NCBI GenBank assembly: GCA_038496675.1
Contig: CM076662.1
Coordinates: 17,393,285 to 17,457,284, forward strand
Origin: Rachycentron canadum
Taxonomy: Eukaryota > Chordata > Actinopteri > Carangiformes > Rachycentridae
DNA: 64,000 nucleotides
Direction: 5' to 3'
A model generated the notes under the pieces. The model had not been told where the DNA came from. It made no database searches and worked only from the letters and a program-made list of their open reading frames with translations. How positions within the stretch are numbered: the stretch's first letter is position 1; each line of letters starts with the position of its first letter. Both the position numbers and the translations under genes were made by a program. Below, in pieces: positions 1 to 12,674 of this stretch.

Positions 1-2530
1 AAAATTCATGACAGGCACCCACGGCATTTGAAAGCTGTCCCTGTTGCCATCCATGACATTTCTGAGGCCATGTCAAAATAGCCTAAACATGGCAGCGAGT
101 GCTACAGTGTTGGGGTGTGAAAGAACGATTTGGCAGCTCTACTCGTCTCATGATTGATTTAGGTCTTCTGGCCAAACCAATATAGGCCGAAAGGCCTCTG
201 GGATGGTCAAACAGAGCAGACATTTCAAAGTGATGTTTGATCAGATTGGACATTTTCCTCAACTGTAAGAGTATCGTAAGAGTCATGACCTTTGTGCTCA
301 ATCAGATAATGACACTTTTTGGAAAGACCTGTGGGATGAGAGACAGATTGACACTATTTTTGTGAATAATTGGCCTCTAGATGCTGCAAATAAAACTTGA
401 TCAGGTTTTTATTGAAAGTATTCTGGTTTATTTCTCAGTTACACTTAGTGTTGAAAAATGACAGTGTATTCACTAAATTACAGGAGTGACATTTCAAGCT
501 GATACAATATGAAGTGACTTTTATTCGGATATTTGGCTACACACCTATGTGCAGTTTATACAGTGGTGTGTAATTATGGATATTGCGTCCTACAGTGTAT
601 TTATTCACAGAGCCAGACAGCACTCATGTCATGTTGACTAGGAACTCTGTTCACCATGCCACATTAAACTGGGACAATGTAAATGTCACAGAAATGTCTG
701 TTGACTTACACTTTCAAAGATACTTCACTTATACTATCGCCTTTATCACTTACTGATCTGAGAAAGCTTTCGTGAAAGCTTCAAAATGCAGCAGCACGTG
801 CGCTGTCCAGACCGAAAAGAAGAAAGTGAACATTACATCTATTTTTAAGTCTCTTTGTTGGTTGACTGTTACTTTCTGAGTTTAAACCTCTGTTGTGCAG
901 TGAATTAGCACTTGAATATATGTCACCTATTCAAGTGTTTGCAGCCCACATTATGTTCTACAGACTTTTCCAATCCATCAGTGCCAACCTGTTCAGCATT
1001 TCCACAGACCATGACCAAGACTTGTAGAAAAGCAGTTTTTGTGATTGCAGTACTCAAAGCATCACCCTTTATATACACTTGGCAGTTTAAAATGAAATCT
1101 TACCACATCCCCTTTTAAGCCAAGTATTCCTACAGTGATTTTTAACTTTTCAACACAGCACTGACGTGCCTGTGTGGGCATATTTACACGTGTTGTTGCA
1201 TATATGTATGACCTTTACAGCAAATACAGGTTATTCTTGTGCTCTAAGTTGACGAGGTTAATGTCTTTGAGTGGACACAGAAGTTGTCATACATATACTG
1301 TCCTAAATACGGTTGCAACTAACAGTTTAAAAAAAAAAAAGAAAAAGAGAAAAAAAAAAAAAGACTAAATCACTATCTATCATTGGCTTCATTGTCTTGT
1401 TTTGTCCAACCAACCGACCAAGGCAAAGACTTTTAATAAGTGAGATTAAAATTGAGGGAGAATATGCAACAATTTATTTTATATTATAATTACTACTTTC
1501 ACATTATATCTTATACAATTAGACATTTTGTAAATTTGTGTATTACACTGCCATTGACCTTTTGAAACATTGCTATGTGGTTACATGAAAGAGGCACTTA
1601 ATGTAAATGAATCCATATTGAGTACAGTAAAAATATGTTGCAGCTATTAAACCTGAATGATGGAAGATTAGTGATAAAATATGTATTGGTCCTGGATACT
1701 CAGTTAGGAAGATTGTGAAAGCCACAGAAATCACTGCTATTTTTTTTCATTTGTTTTTAGTGTAGAGCTCCTTCTTTGCTGTTCATATTTGACACTTCAA
1801 AAATAGGTTCAATGCAATAATAAAGAACCTATCAGGTCGTTTTGCGCATTCACTCTATTCACTGGCCTGACTTTTGTTCTTACTGGTCCAGTATAAATTC
1901 CCTCCTCTCTGGGGCTAGAATGTGCTTGCACTGTGACTTTATACGGACGTTTGTCACACTCTTAATGAAAAAACCTGCAGTGTAACAAGAGATCAGAGAG
2001 GGACTGTGCCTTGGAAGTTTGTGTGCTCCGCACTAATACCTGCGATAATTCACCTGGATGCTACAGTAGCTAGATTGTAATATTCTCCTGCAGGGGACAC
2101 GACAGAAGGTGGCTGAGCCTGGAAACCCAAAATCTCCGAAAGGAGAACCCTGCAGGACCTCAAGAACCATTTGAATCCTTAAAGGTTCCTCTCCACTCTA
2201 TGATGTGTAAGGTTTTGATAGGACACTTAAATCAGAAAATAGGTCACGAGCCATCATACAATAATTGGATTTAAAAATTAATAATATTAATGAGACTCAG
2301 GGAATTCCTTTGTTTCCTTGACTTATTCATACCACTTTACTGTCTAAATTGATAACTAACCAGCTGAAAAGTCTCACGGTTTCCTGTCACTCAGTGCACA
2401 GAGGTGACCTGTACATTCATTATCATCATATTAAAAGTGGGTTAGCTGCTCATATAGAGCATATAGGTTTTCATTGGTTTGCTTGATTGAGGCTATTTAA
2501 TGTTTTCCTCTGTGTTACTATTGTGAGGGA

Positions 2531-2572
2531 TATTATCATTATTATTATTATCATTATTATTATTATTATTTA
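2531..2572. repeat. ATT/ATC microsatellite
   Basis: About 42 bp of ATT triplets with two ATC interruptions, in presumed intron 1. No coding role is seen. Confidence 0.9.
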
Positions 2573-2774
2573 ATGTGAGGTTTCTACAGGGTTCACTGAA
2601 TTAAGACCATTTTAATACCAGGTAGAATCAAATTTACCAAAGCATGAAAGAAAAACAGTAGGAACCAAGGACAAGAATTATTTATGATTATACTATCACA
2701 TTTTAGTGCTTTCCAGTAGGATATAATAATTCCTCACAACAACTTGGACCTGGATAAGAAGCAGAATGGATAGA

Positions 2775-2985
2775 TGGATGGATGTTGTCTACTTTAAGAG
2801 TTTGGATCAAGTGGTTGATGAGAGCTAAATATGAAGCTAGAGCCAGCAGCTGGTTATCTGCTAGCTCTTTTTGCCATTTCCAGCCTTTACAATAAGCCAA
2901 GCTAAGCTAAGCTAACCAGCTGATGGCTGTATAGCTTCATAATGAAACTTAATGAATGTCAGTTGCGTTCATTTGTTCATTGTGG
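2775..2985. repeat. Teleost interspersed repeat of the GCTAAGCTAA type, with inverted arms
   Basis: The core has tandem GCTAA units (about 2899-2916) flanked by arms that are near inverted copies: 2830-2856 reads tatgaagcta...cagctggtta, and 2913-2941 is nearly its reverse complement. The combination of 'atatgaagcta.agccagcagc' and 'gctaagctaagctaacc' matches a repeat commonly seen in teleost introns. Related pieces occur at 7725-7815 and 59955-60375. Family membership is from memory; the arms and the three-copy similarity are seen directly. Ends are approximate. Confidence 0.6.
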
Positions 2986-3282
2986 TCTGCCAGCTGCAGT
3001 GCCACAGCCATGTATCCCTGGCCTCATGTTGCCTTTCTTAAAATGGGATGCCAAAGAGTTTCACACATTTAGGTAAACAGGAGAGTGCTATCAGATCTGC
3101 ACTCAAATTTAGCAGACATACCCTGAGCTGCAGTGCTGCAATCAGCACTGGGAGAGGAAAGGATTCAGACTTACATGTATGCATCATGGCAATAGTTGCA
3201 TGGGGTGTACAAACAAAATACAAAGTATAGTAGTGTTACATTAGAACCTGGTTGGAATTACATCATATATTTAGCTATAACT

Positions 3283-3333
3283 TCCATCCATTTGTCATAC
3301 CATCTATCCTCACAGGGTCACTGGGAGGCTGAA
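3283..3333. repeat. Left piece of a split teleost LINE-tail-like repeat
   Basis: The stretch 'tccatccatttgtcatacca' followed by 'cacagggtcactgggaggct' resembles the 3' tail shared by many teleost retroposons (a 'ccatccatccat...cagggtc.c.gg' sequence). Its presumed continuation is at 3848-3910, with about 0.5 kb of another repeat in between. Assignment is from pattern memory and the piece is short. Confidence 0.4.
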
Positions 3334-3847
3334 AAGTGAAGTCAATGCGGAAGTGCTTTAGACCTGCAGTCTATCTAATGACCATCAGGGGGCAACTCTG
3401 CAAGTCAATTTGTAAATAAGTCTATGTGAAAATAGCCCTACTTCTCTCTTGATTTATGAGTTCAGTAAACATTTTCCTAATGAGTTTATGGTCTCATTCT
3501 CTAGTTTCAAGTCTTCAATACAACACAATGTCAATCTTTTTTTAAATGATGGTCCCATTTAGAGAAAAATAGACCATGAAGCAGGGTATGCATTAGGGCG
3601 TGGCTGCTGTGTGATTGACAGACTGTACCACACAATCAGGATAGAGCACAGAGCAGATCAGAGCCACCCCTCGCTCCTCCTCAGCTCCACCTTCTCCTCC
3701 AAACGTGGTTTCTTCTGGTTTCAAAAACATTAAGACGGCGATGACAAAATTACAAACTGGAGGCTTCAAAACCACGGTTCACAAACCAATGGGCGACGTC
3801 GCCACTTTGGCTGGAGCACTGGTTGAGGACGATTTACCGCAGACTCC
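3334..3847. repeat. Teleost interspersed repeat ('catcagggggc...atgagtttatggtctc' type)
   Basis: Recognisable blocks in order are 'catcagggggcaactctg', 'agtctatgtgaaaatagccc', 'tacttctctcttgatttatg', 'gagtttatggtctcattctc', 'agtttcaagtcttcaataca', 'gatggtcccatttagag', 'agggcgtggctgctgtgtga' and 'caaaccaatgggcgacgtcg'. I recognise this order from a medium-copy repeat in many percomorph introns. It has no obvious coding capacity. The chance frame 3705-3923 runs across its end and is not a gene. Boundaries are approximate. Confidence 0.6.
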
Positions 3848-3910
3848 GCCTGTCTATCACAGGGCTGACATACTGAGACAAACAACCATTCACACTCACA
3901 TTCACCCCTA
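3848..3910. repeat. Right piece of the split LINE-tail-like repeat
   Basis: The sequence 'ctatcacagggctgacata' followed by 'gagacaaacaaccattcaca' and 'ctcacattcacccctat' closely matches a conserved segment of a teleost retroposon 3' region. It probably belongs with 3283-3333, separated by a later insertion. Confidence 0.55.
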
Positions 3911-6900
3911 TAACTTCTGCTAATTGAAATGTAATAACTGTTAATAGTGCGATCCTAATTCGAGGCATCTAAATGCCAATCAGCTGTGATGGCGGGCAGC
4001 ATTTTGACACAGTGGAAATGGACTGTAATGCCAGTTTTTGAAACGACTTGAGGCTGCAGGGAACAAAAAAATCATGAGGATGATTTTGTTGGCTGCTTTA
4101 CATAAGAGAGAAATGTCATGGTAAATGCTGTTGCTGATCTTTATAGGTAGAATTATCGGCATTATCTCAAAATGTCATGGCAGTTAAGAAATGAGGCTGT
4201 AGTTAAACACAGGAGGACAAGATCCCTCTGACTTATTTTCAGACTCGCACTGACCAGTCTGCAGACTCCCCTGTTGCCAAACACAACAAGAGCTCACACA
4301 GTAAATTTGAAAGCGGGCCTCATATGCCTCAAGCCTTCCTCGCTGGCTCCCCGACCCAGGAGGATTAAACCTGGCCATGAGATTTTTGTCTTTCAGGTAG
4401 CTGATTTATGGGGTTTAAGCAGAGAAACAAAGGGCCTGAATATGTTTGAAGTGTGCAGGTGAAGACCCTAAGACGGCACTTTGAAAAAGCTCCCACTGGG
4501 ATTGAAATCTCTTCAGCCACACCTGTCAAGGCAAAGCTCAGATCCACATGGTAACCTTTCACCTGGGCTCGGATTCCACCCTCCACCTGTGCTCCGGCGG
4601 TCCACATTGTCGGTCAGACTTGCCAAGCTCGACGGGGTTGTGTGAGGCTATGGATTAAACGCACCACGTGTTTGATTGACGATATGTCACGACACCAAAA
4701 GCAAAGCAATGATATTTCATCAAGATGATAATTCTGCCCGGATGTGCAAGCGTTGCCTCGTGGCCTAGATTTTCTCTCATACTCAAGAGAGATTGATTCA
4801 ACCTTTCTTCTATTCTTCTACATTTTCTAATTAGCTTCAGCGATCTCCTAATTCTTTGACATTCAACCTTGAATTATTCCCTCCTCCACACATAAAAACA
4901 AGCATTTGTTCCAGTTCTGGAAAACCAACAAAGCATGTTAATGTTCTTGTTTATTCTCTGATCAAACATAATCATTCTCTCCTCTGGAGGAAATCTCCCT
5001 TTGGGCTAATTTCTGGCATTGTTACTTGCATGTTTGACAAATTAGACTCTGGGAAACTCAGAGGGGTAAAGCTACTGATACTGACATTAGCATTTCATCC
5101 CGTCTTTGTTCCACTCTTCGGGCTGAATTCAAAGGTTTGTTGACTTAGCAGATTTTGAGAGGATTGAAGTGGTTCAGTCTGAAGGGTCATTCACTGTGGG
5201 ATAGGGATGTTGTTTTCTGTTAGAGTGAGCCAAGGGGCTTTTTAGCACAGACCGGGCCCTTATTCGTTTTTCTTTTCCCTGTCCAGGCCTGAGTATATTT
5301 TCTGAGGCCTGAGGAGTTTTCTCCTCTCCGATACTGTCTTTCATTGATTGAAGCTCAGGCCAGTGGCCCATCACACCTGGATCAAATGTAAAACCAAGCT
5401 GGGGGAAGTTTTAATTTCCCGTCCAACAGTATTGAGCTATGTTGTGAATCAATGCCGAGGGTTAATTCCACTTAAAACCATCTTCGCAAAATGATTCTGC
5501 AGCACATGACACACATCAATGATGGTGGGGTGTTCAGACGCAGCAGGCTTCTTCTTTGTTTTTTTAGTTAGGATATTTGGATATTTTATATATTTTATAT
5601 ATTAAGACTTGGCATTTTTCAAAGCTTTTCCTCACCTCACTGATCAAAACGCATCTTCTCCTTGGTGCAATTTTAACTTGTGCAACAAATGAATAGTGAT
5701 TTTAATAGAGTGCCTTTTATGCTCAGTTACCATATCATTTCGGGGGGGGCATGTTCATCACAGGGAAATGGGAAGCCAAACAAGCCTATTTCCCTCTGCC
5801 ATTCAGTGTATCAACAGGCACTAAGCTGAATAGGGAACAACCTTATTTTCCCTCTTTTTCTCTCTCTGGAGGGTGTCACAGAGACAGACTGTAGCTTTCT
5901 CTGTGGATAGAGACAAGAATGAGGATGCTGGGAACAATAGGAGGAAAAGCTATTGTTAACCAGGCTTGTTGCTGTCAAGTCAGAGTCAGGATGCGCATGA
6001 GCCACCGCTCTGCAAACTGAACACCGAAACTGATTAAATCTGATCTTCAGCATTGGGAGCTCTCTGTTTTTTATTTTTTATACAATTTTCCATTAAACTG
6101 AAAAACTATGTTATTAATTATTTATGAAAATCTACATAATAATAATAATAATGATCTACATAACCGCAGGCTGCTTCTATACAGCCAAACCTGTATACCA
6201 TATTTTTATTACTTGGAGAAAAATGACAATAAGCATCTTCCACGTCTCTGAGTTAGATTCCATATTCATCTTAATTGGTGCCTGGCAGGTTATACAGAAT
6301 GGAGATGGATTTGAAGTCATTTACTGGAAGTTCTTGACAGGCACGGCAGAAGAGAACGTCAAGCTCAGTGCTGGCATACAGAGCTTGAAAATCATCTGTC
6401 AAAATTTAGCATATCTAAGGAGAAGGTTGCCTGTCATCTTCGATGTACATCTAACTGTGCACAAGGGTGGATTTGATCAGGAACTATGTTGTACTCCTGA
6501 TGTAAAGCACATTCATCAAGTTGATATTTGGCTGACAACACAAAAAAAAAAGCCCTGGAAAGGCAAATACGTTGTTATAATGAGATGGTTTTGAACTAAA
6601 CATAGTGCCAATGGGTTTTTTAAATAATGAATTTGTGCATGGTATTTTAAAAACAAATTATTCATAGCTTCATACATCATCAGCCATATTCCACTGTCTT
6701 TACTTAAAAATGTCATGTTCTCTTTTTGCCCTGATTTGGTTCGGCTACGCTAGATGTGGTTTGTCGGTTTTGTTTTGCAAAACATTGCTGACAAGTGCAT
6801 GGCTCAGCCAGGCAGATTATCACTGGAAATCTCCACTCCAACTTCTTTATTTCGCCTCGAATCAATGTGGTGAACAGCAAGACGTGATTGATAATGATAT

Positions 6901-7724
6901 TGAGATTGATTGTCTAAATCCCTCCCCACAGTTCAAAGTCCCCAAACAGATAGTATATATACATGCAATTCAGTACAGAGATGGGACTTGGCAGGAGCTG
7001 CCAATAGATAAGTGAAATAGGGCCAGAGTGAAAAGGCCTATCAGTCCCTAAGGGGCTTAGCTGCAGGATTCTGAAGCTTTAAACTGGCCGTGGTGGAGGG
7101 AGATAGTAGACATTGGTTTTAAATTACCCAAGATTGCCTTGTGGTTTCAGTCTGCGGGGACGCCGGCAGACAAGATGTTTGTTAAAACAAGTGAAGACGT
7201 GGAGGCAGATTGGGGCGAAGAGCAGACCATGCGATTTCCTAGCCAGACAGAACAGGTTGGATGGCTGGTAATTGCAGAATTGGCAGAGGGGCTAAGGAGG
7301 TCTTGCAGCAATGATATCTGCCACTGGCACTGAAGCAGTGGTGATGCTGGAAAAGGACTCAGTTTCCTCCTTGGGAGGATATTCTATCTGATGCAGGATA
7401 CGCCACACTAATGACACTGCTGTTCTTCAGCTTGCTTTGTAATATGTCACATGCAGCTTTCAAAATTACTAGGTAGAAAATGACCAGTAATTATGTTGGA
7501 GCTTGTATCTGGAAGTACAGAATGTGGTTGGCACTGTCCCCACTAGAGCACCTGTACAACAAAGCCACGAGTTTATCATCTCCCTAGAAACTTTCTGGCC
7601 TTCTTTCTCTGCAATGTGTCATGGCAAATAAAAAAAGATGAATGTTTCAACATTTCATGAAAGTTGCTCTCTTTCAAACAAACAAATAATGTGAGTATTA
7701 GTAAGCATTAAAGGTGCTGATAGG

Positions 7725-7815
7725 TGGGTGCTGCTACTGAGAATGGGCTGGGCCAGCCTCGTGCTAAGCTAAGCTAACTGGCTTAGCTTCATATTGAAGC
7801 AAGAAAGCAGGTGTA
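7725..7815. repeat. Short copy of the GCTAAGCTAA repeat
   Basis: Contains 'gctaagctaagctaactggc' followed by 'ttagcttcatattgaag', the same core as 2899-2941, so it is a truncated relative. It carries a small internal inverted repeat (ctaagctaa / ttagctt). Ends are approximate. Confidence 0.55.
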
Positions 7816-10800
7816 AAGAAAATACAAATAGTGGAGAACATAAAACAACTAGCCCGAGCTCAGAAACGTGGTGTTGATTTTTCTTCAAAATAATAAAAAC
7901 TGAAAAATTAGGAAAGAAATCTAGAAAAGAAAAAATGCAACAGCCCTAACCGAATAGTTGTATTGTGAATATGTTCAGAAAGGCTTTAGGTTTCATTACT
8001 ACAGATCCGCTTTTACAATAGTCCGTTTTCACCCATATGATCCCTCCCACACTCATTCACTGGCATTCTGGAAGAGTGCTACATGCACGGCACTGCACTA
8101 CAGTACCAAACTTCTACACACAGCTTTTAATGCTGAAAGTTTACTTTTGTTACAGGTGCAATAACAAAGAGCCTTTTAAGTCTGACTTGAAAATCTTTAG
8201 GAGAAATTGGCTCCAGCATTGAGGGGTTGAGGTATTGATTCTGGCCTCTGGCTCAGTCCAGGAAAAGATGGATAGATTTCTTTGAAATGCACTCTGCGTG
8301 AGAATATAAAGAGTATTGTGTGTTCTCACTCAGGAATAAATTGTTTCATGACATATCTGGGGCCACCTTTTTAGCTAAAGCTGCCTGCTTCTCTTGAAAG
8401 GGGAATGTTGACAGGGTGGAGCACATTCATCTGTACTCCCAGACTACCTACACCTCATAGCAGCTTTTATTGAAAGTTAAATCTCCTTCAGAGTGTTGGC
8501 AGCCTCTCGTTGGGATATCTATTTCAGCAGCTGTCGGAGCTGATTATATGGGGGTTGTGCCACACACTGGCAGCGATATAAACCTCCTACAGAGAGAAGG
8601 ACTATTATGATGCCATTGATTGATGCGTTCATCTGCATGGATGTGTATGTTCTCTTGACTCAGAAAAAGTGGTTTTCATTAATGGCATTGCAACATATGA
8701 TCGGTAATGCACTTTGGTTTGGGCCGTGAAGTCACACATTTGAAAAAGCTTCTGATGCCGTGTAATTTCGCCAGAACAAGATGCTTGAATGTTTACCTCA
8801 GTGCAAAACAGTTCTATAGCAGATCAATAACAAGTTGTATTCCAGTATTTTCCCAATGCTGGAATCTGATACCAAGAGCCTTGTGTACTACAAAGCAGTG
8901 CAAATTGATTTATTGCTTGTTCACACCATGTCACCCTGTCTTAATGGTTACTATACATTCCTATTTGGTATAGAATTTTTTTTATTACCTTGCTCAGTAA
9001 TGTCTGTTAATTGTCACTTCATTGACAGAATTACATATTCCTAAAAAGTCAGACTGCACTCTTGCTCCTTGCTTTGAAGGGGCGAATTAAACTCTTTCAA
9101 AGCAACATATTTGTCAAATGTGTAATAGTTATAATGAATTTTTTTTTTTTTTTGCTAATCTCTTACTGCCTCCATCTGAAAATATATGCAACTGAAACCG
9201 AGTGTTTCTTCTTAATGTCTTTTGTATTCAAATTAACTCAGCAACAAGAGAATCATTAATAGAGCAGATCTGTTAATGATGTCTTTGAAGAGATGAAGTT
9301 TCAAATTGAGACCTCACCCCTCTCATTTTCATGATTTATTATTAAACACAGAGTTGACATTTAAAGAAAAAAATTAAACCTCTCAAAATTAAACAAGCAG
9401 TGGGCTCTGCTATGCATATTCTTTCTGATGAGTTTTTTCTTCAGCATTCGAAATTCTCCCATCACCCACTGAGTCAGAATCCATTTCGCTCCTCCATCGA
9501 TTTGAATATCAAACACCAATAAAAGCCACCTCTTTGGGTTTGTTTGAGCTCCACCACGCTGTGAGAGGAAGGTGGGCGGCACGGGGCAAAGGATCTTGGA
9601 ACTATTGAGTCAAAATATTGATGGAGTGGAGCCAGTCCCTGTGACGCTGTAGCCAAAGACTCATGTTAATGTCCCCCATGTTACATCTTGGCAACACAGA
9701 GATTTTTATTTATTTAGAGAGGAAGCTGACTGAGCATGAATGAAGTGCTTTTTCAGCATCACTTGATATGACTAGAGTTTCAGAGTCACTCCAGGAAAGT
9801 GGAAGACGGCTTCCTACTGGTGGCCAATGAACAGCTCCAACTCAACTGTTGGAAGCAAGAGTCTTGCTTAAGGGTATTCAGTGATAGTTATATTTCAGTT
9901 AGTCCACCTGTTACTGCTGCTTCACATTTAGTCAACGGTTAATATTACAGGTTGTACAGGCTGTGTATTTTGCTGTTATGTAGTGGGTGGATCCATTGTT
10001 TAGGTTCCTCCACAGAATTGCACCCAATTATAGAATGGCAGTTGACAGCTGTTGAAAATGCTAATGAGCTTGGCAATATAGCTTGAAGGGAAAAAATATT
10101 GTATATGGAGGCAATTATGTGGACCGTTTTTACATATAAGAGCCTTTATTTTATATTATGCAAATACATAATTACTCTTTTGTTAATTGTAGTTTGTATT
10201 AATGATCCTAATCTATAAAGTAACCCTTAACTAAAACTGTGAAAATGAATGTCGAGGAGTGGACGTATAAATTCAAATTAAGTGAAATCACTCTAACTGT
10301 ACTTAACGGTGCTTGAGGAAATGCACTCAATTATTTTCCACCAGTGCAAACAACCAGGATTGTCAAAAAAAAAGTAAGTTCATTTTTCTTGTTTGAGGGT
10401 CATAGAGCTCAGTTAAAAGACACAAAATGATCGTAAAGAGATGCGAAACAACCACTGACACAAATTCTTGGATGTAAAGGTTAGAGTTTAACGAAAAAAT
10501 AAAAAATAAAAAAAGGATGACATAGAATAACATATTCATACAAAGTACAAACACTTGCATTTAGTGTACCATAATCAGAGAAAGTAATGTAAGAAAGATG
10601 TAAGAGCCAATGATTTTTGTATATGGATTTTTACAACAGTAGGCTACACTGAACTGCCTGAAGAAGTCGAAAACAGACAAAGAACTACTTGAAATAATAA
10701 TATAATAAACCATAATAGCACTTCAGTGACAACAAATTGATAGCCGTATAATCTTTATGTTATATCAACCATGGCCTGACATTTTGACTTGTCATTTTGG

Positions 10801-12551
10801 CAAAAGCACAGGTTTTACAAATCACATTAACGATGGCTCTGGTCTATTAAATTGTCCCAGGACACCATGACAGCCATCATTAATTTTAAAAATTATAACT
10901 GTGCTTTTTTGTGCGTGTGCCCACTGTGTGCCAATAACTTTCAAATTGTTGCTAGCAGGCTGAGTATTAGTTGAACAGTTTGCGCAGCACCTTTTAATGT
11001 ATGTGGAGGGGCCTGGCCGGTGTTTGGGGGGGGGGGCATCAGGCTGTTTTTGGCTCCAAAACAAACTCACTTCACTGTCCTTTTAGACAAGCAACTTCCT
11101 ACTTGTGCCATTAGCTTAAACAAGAGCTCTGGGATTTTTTAATTTGAAGTTAATCCGGTGAAAGTGCTCACACTTGAGCTTTATATCTGTCTCTCTTTGT
11201 TCATTTTTTTGACTCTGTCAGCTGTTACCCTCTCGCTGGTGTTTCACGCTTAGCCGTTAACGTAACGTGACACACAGGTACAGTTAACTGATAACAAGTT
11301 GCTATGGTGATGTGTTGGCCATAGGAGGCAATGAATTTCTGTTCCTCAACCTTTTTACATGTTATACTTGGGCAGTCACTCCCTTTTCTATCTCCAAACC
11401 CTTGAAAAACAGACAAAGCAGCAAATATATCATTAGCAGCTGCCCTATGGAGCTGGATATTAATTATCTAGTGTTCTCCTCGTTTGGCCACTCATTTGCA
11501 CTTGTACTGTAAATGTCACCAGAGAGATAAATGGGAAAACAAAAACCCCAGCTCGTAGCCTTTATGCAGCAGAATGTCAGAGGCAGCTTGTAAGAGATGA
11601 GATATTGGTTTTGGCCTGGCACAGATTCTGGCTCAAAGGACACTCCCACAGGCAATAAAATTTGTATGTCATCTGTGTTTAGAAATTTATTAGCAATGTG
11701 CAAGCAAACATTTTCAGATTCACTATTTGGATTTATTTCTGGTGAGGAGCTGGGCAATATGCTGCACATCTGTTATCAACAAAAAAAAAAGTTTATATCA
11801 CCTATAGATAATTTCTACATTATTTTGTCCATTTCCCCTCCAAGTCAGCTGCCTTCTCTGAAAGCGACCTCCCATTGTGTCAAAGCGACCTTTACATTTT
11901 ACTTTTTTTTTTTTTTTTTTTTTTGTAAAAACTCCTTTCCAGCCACATATTGTTTTGACATGCCTTTTTTGTAGATTTATGAGTGGACTGAAAAGCACTT
12001 TGGGGGGAAAAAAAAAAAAAAAAAAAAGCTCAACTCTCACATTCTCTGTGTGGCCTTTAAGGTGTGAGGAATAAAGGGGTATTTGTATTAATCGATCACA
12101 CGCCAAGCCTGGTTGAAGCCTGGCCTTAATGGTTGCTTGCTGTCATTTTGCAAGCAGCTTGTAAAAAGGATTAGAGTGGCTCTGTGGAGTAAGGGCGCAC
12201 GAACAGCAAAGTTCTGTGGCCGCAAAGGAAAATAAATCAGTTTATCCCTGATGGTGGTGCAGTTTGGGAACATAATGCCTAACGATGATGGAGTTTGGAC
12301 ACTTCATACTTGTCATTGTGAAATTGGACTGCCGTGTTGCTAATGATGGTAATGTATGTTGTGCCTCGCCTACTACAGTAATCCTTCACTCTGTCTCACT
12401 TAAATGCATCTCATTGTCTGGCATATTGCATTATGAATACCGGTGGGGGGAAAAAAAAAAAGAGAGAGAAGAATTTAATTTATTCATTCATTTGAGCAGC
12501 AAGTTAATGGAAAAACTGTATAACTATATAAATTTCTTCCTTTTGTTACAG

Positions 12552-12674
12552 GCGATTGTAACTTCGAGAAGCCACTGGCAGCATGTGGGTATAGCCAAGG
12601 CAGAGACGATGACCTTGACTGGGAGCAGGGCAATACTAGAGAGAAACCTCCATCAGATCCATGGATGCCCTCAG
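12552..12674 (+). CDS. ptprm: ptprm exon 2: start of MAM domain
   Basis: Coding exon of receptor protein tyrosine phosphatase mu, a homophilic cell-adhesion receptor. It is 123 nt, preceded by 'ttttgttacag' and followed by donor GTAAGG. It begins with the last two bases of a codon (GC) and ends with one base (G). It encodes the N-terminal part of the MAM domain, residues 1-41 of the fragment in this window, including CGYSQ, DDLDWEQ and KPPSDPWMPS. The two cysteines (in DCNF and ACGY) are the first of four conserved in this MAM domain. The DPWMPS stretch and DWEQ.NT pattern match PTPRM better than PTPRT, PTPRK or PTPRU as I remember them. Exon 1, with the signal peptide, was not found. Assignment to ptprm is strong; a teleost a/b paralogue cannot be chosen from this window. 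Confidence 0.95.

Larger units (their letters stand above)
1..12551 (+). other. ptprm: Upstream part of ptprm intron 1 (presumed)
   Basis: This 12.5 kb lies before the first recognisable exon, whose start is in the middle of a codon, so an upstream exon must exist. I looked for a signal-peptide exon (an ATG, a hydrophobic stretch, then a phase-1 GT donor) and saw none, nor any CpG-island-like promoter. The stretch holds an A-rich run (1328-1364), an ATT/ATC microsatellite (2531-2572), repeats at 2775-2985, 3283-3910 and 7725-7815, a T22 run (11903-11924) and an A20 run (12008-12027). The rest looks like ordinary AT-rich intron. That it is intron 1 is inference; in other vertebrates this intron is very long. 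Confidence 0.7.

Noticed and set aside
6124..6594. 156-residue open frame, one of the longest in the window
   Set aside because: It starts in AT-rich DNA with a run of isoleucines, has no recognisable domain, and no promoter or splice context. Compatible with a chance frame in an intron.
1..12551. Search for ptprm exon 1 (signal peptide)
   Set aside because: No ATG followed by a hydrophobic core and a phase-1 GT donor was convincing, so exon 1 is not annotated.
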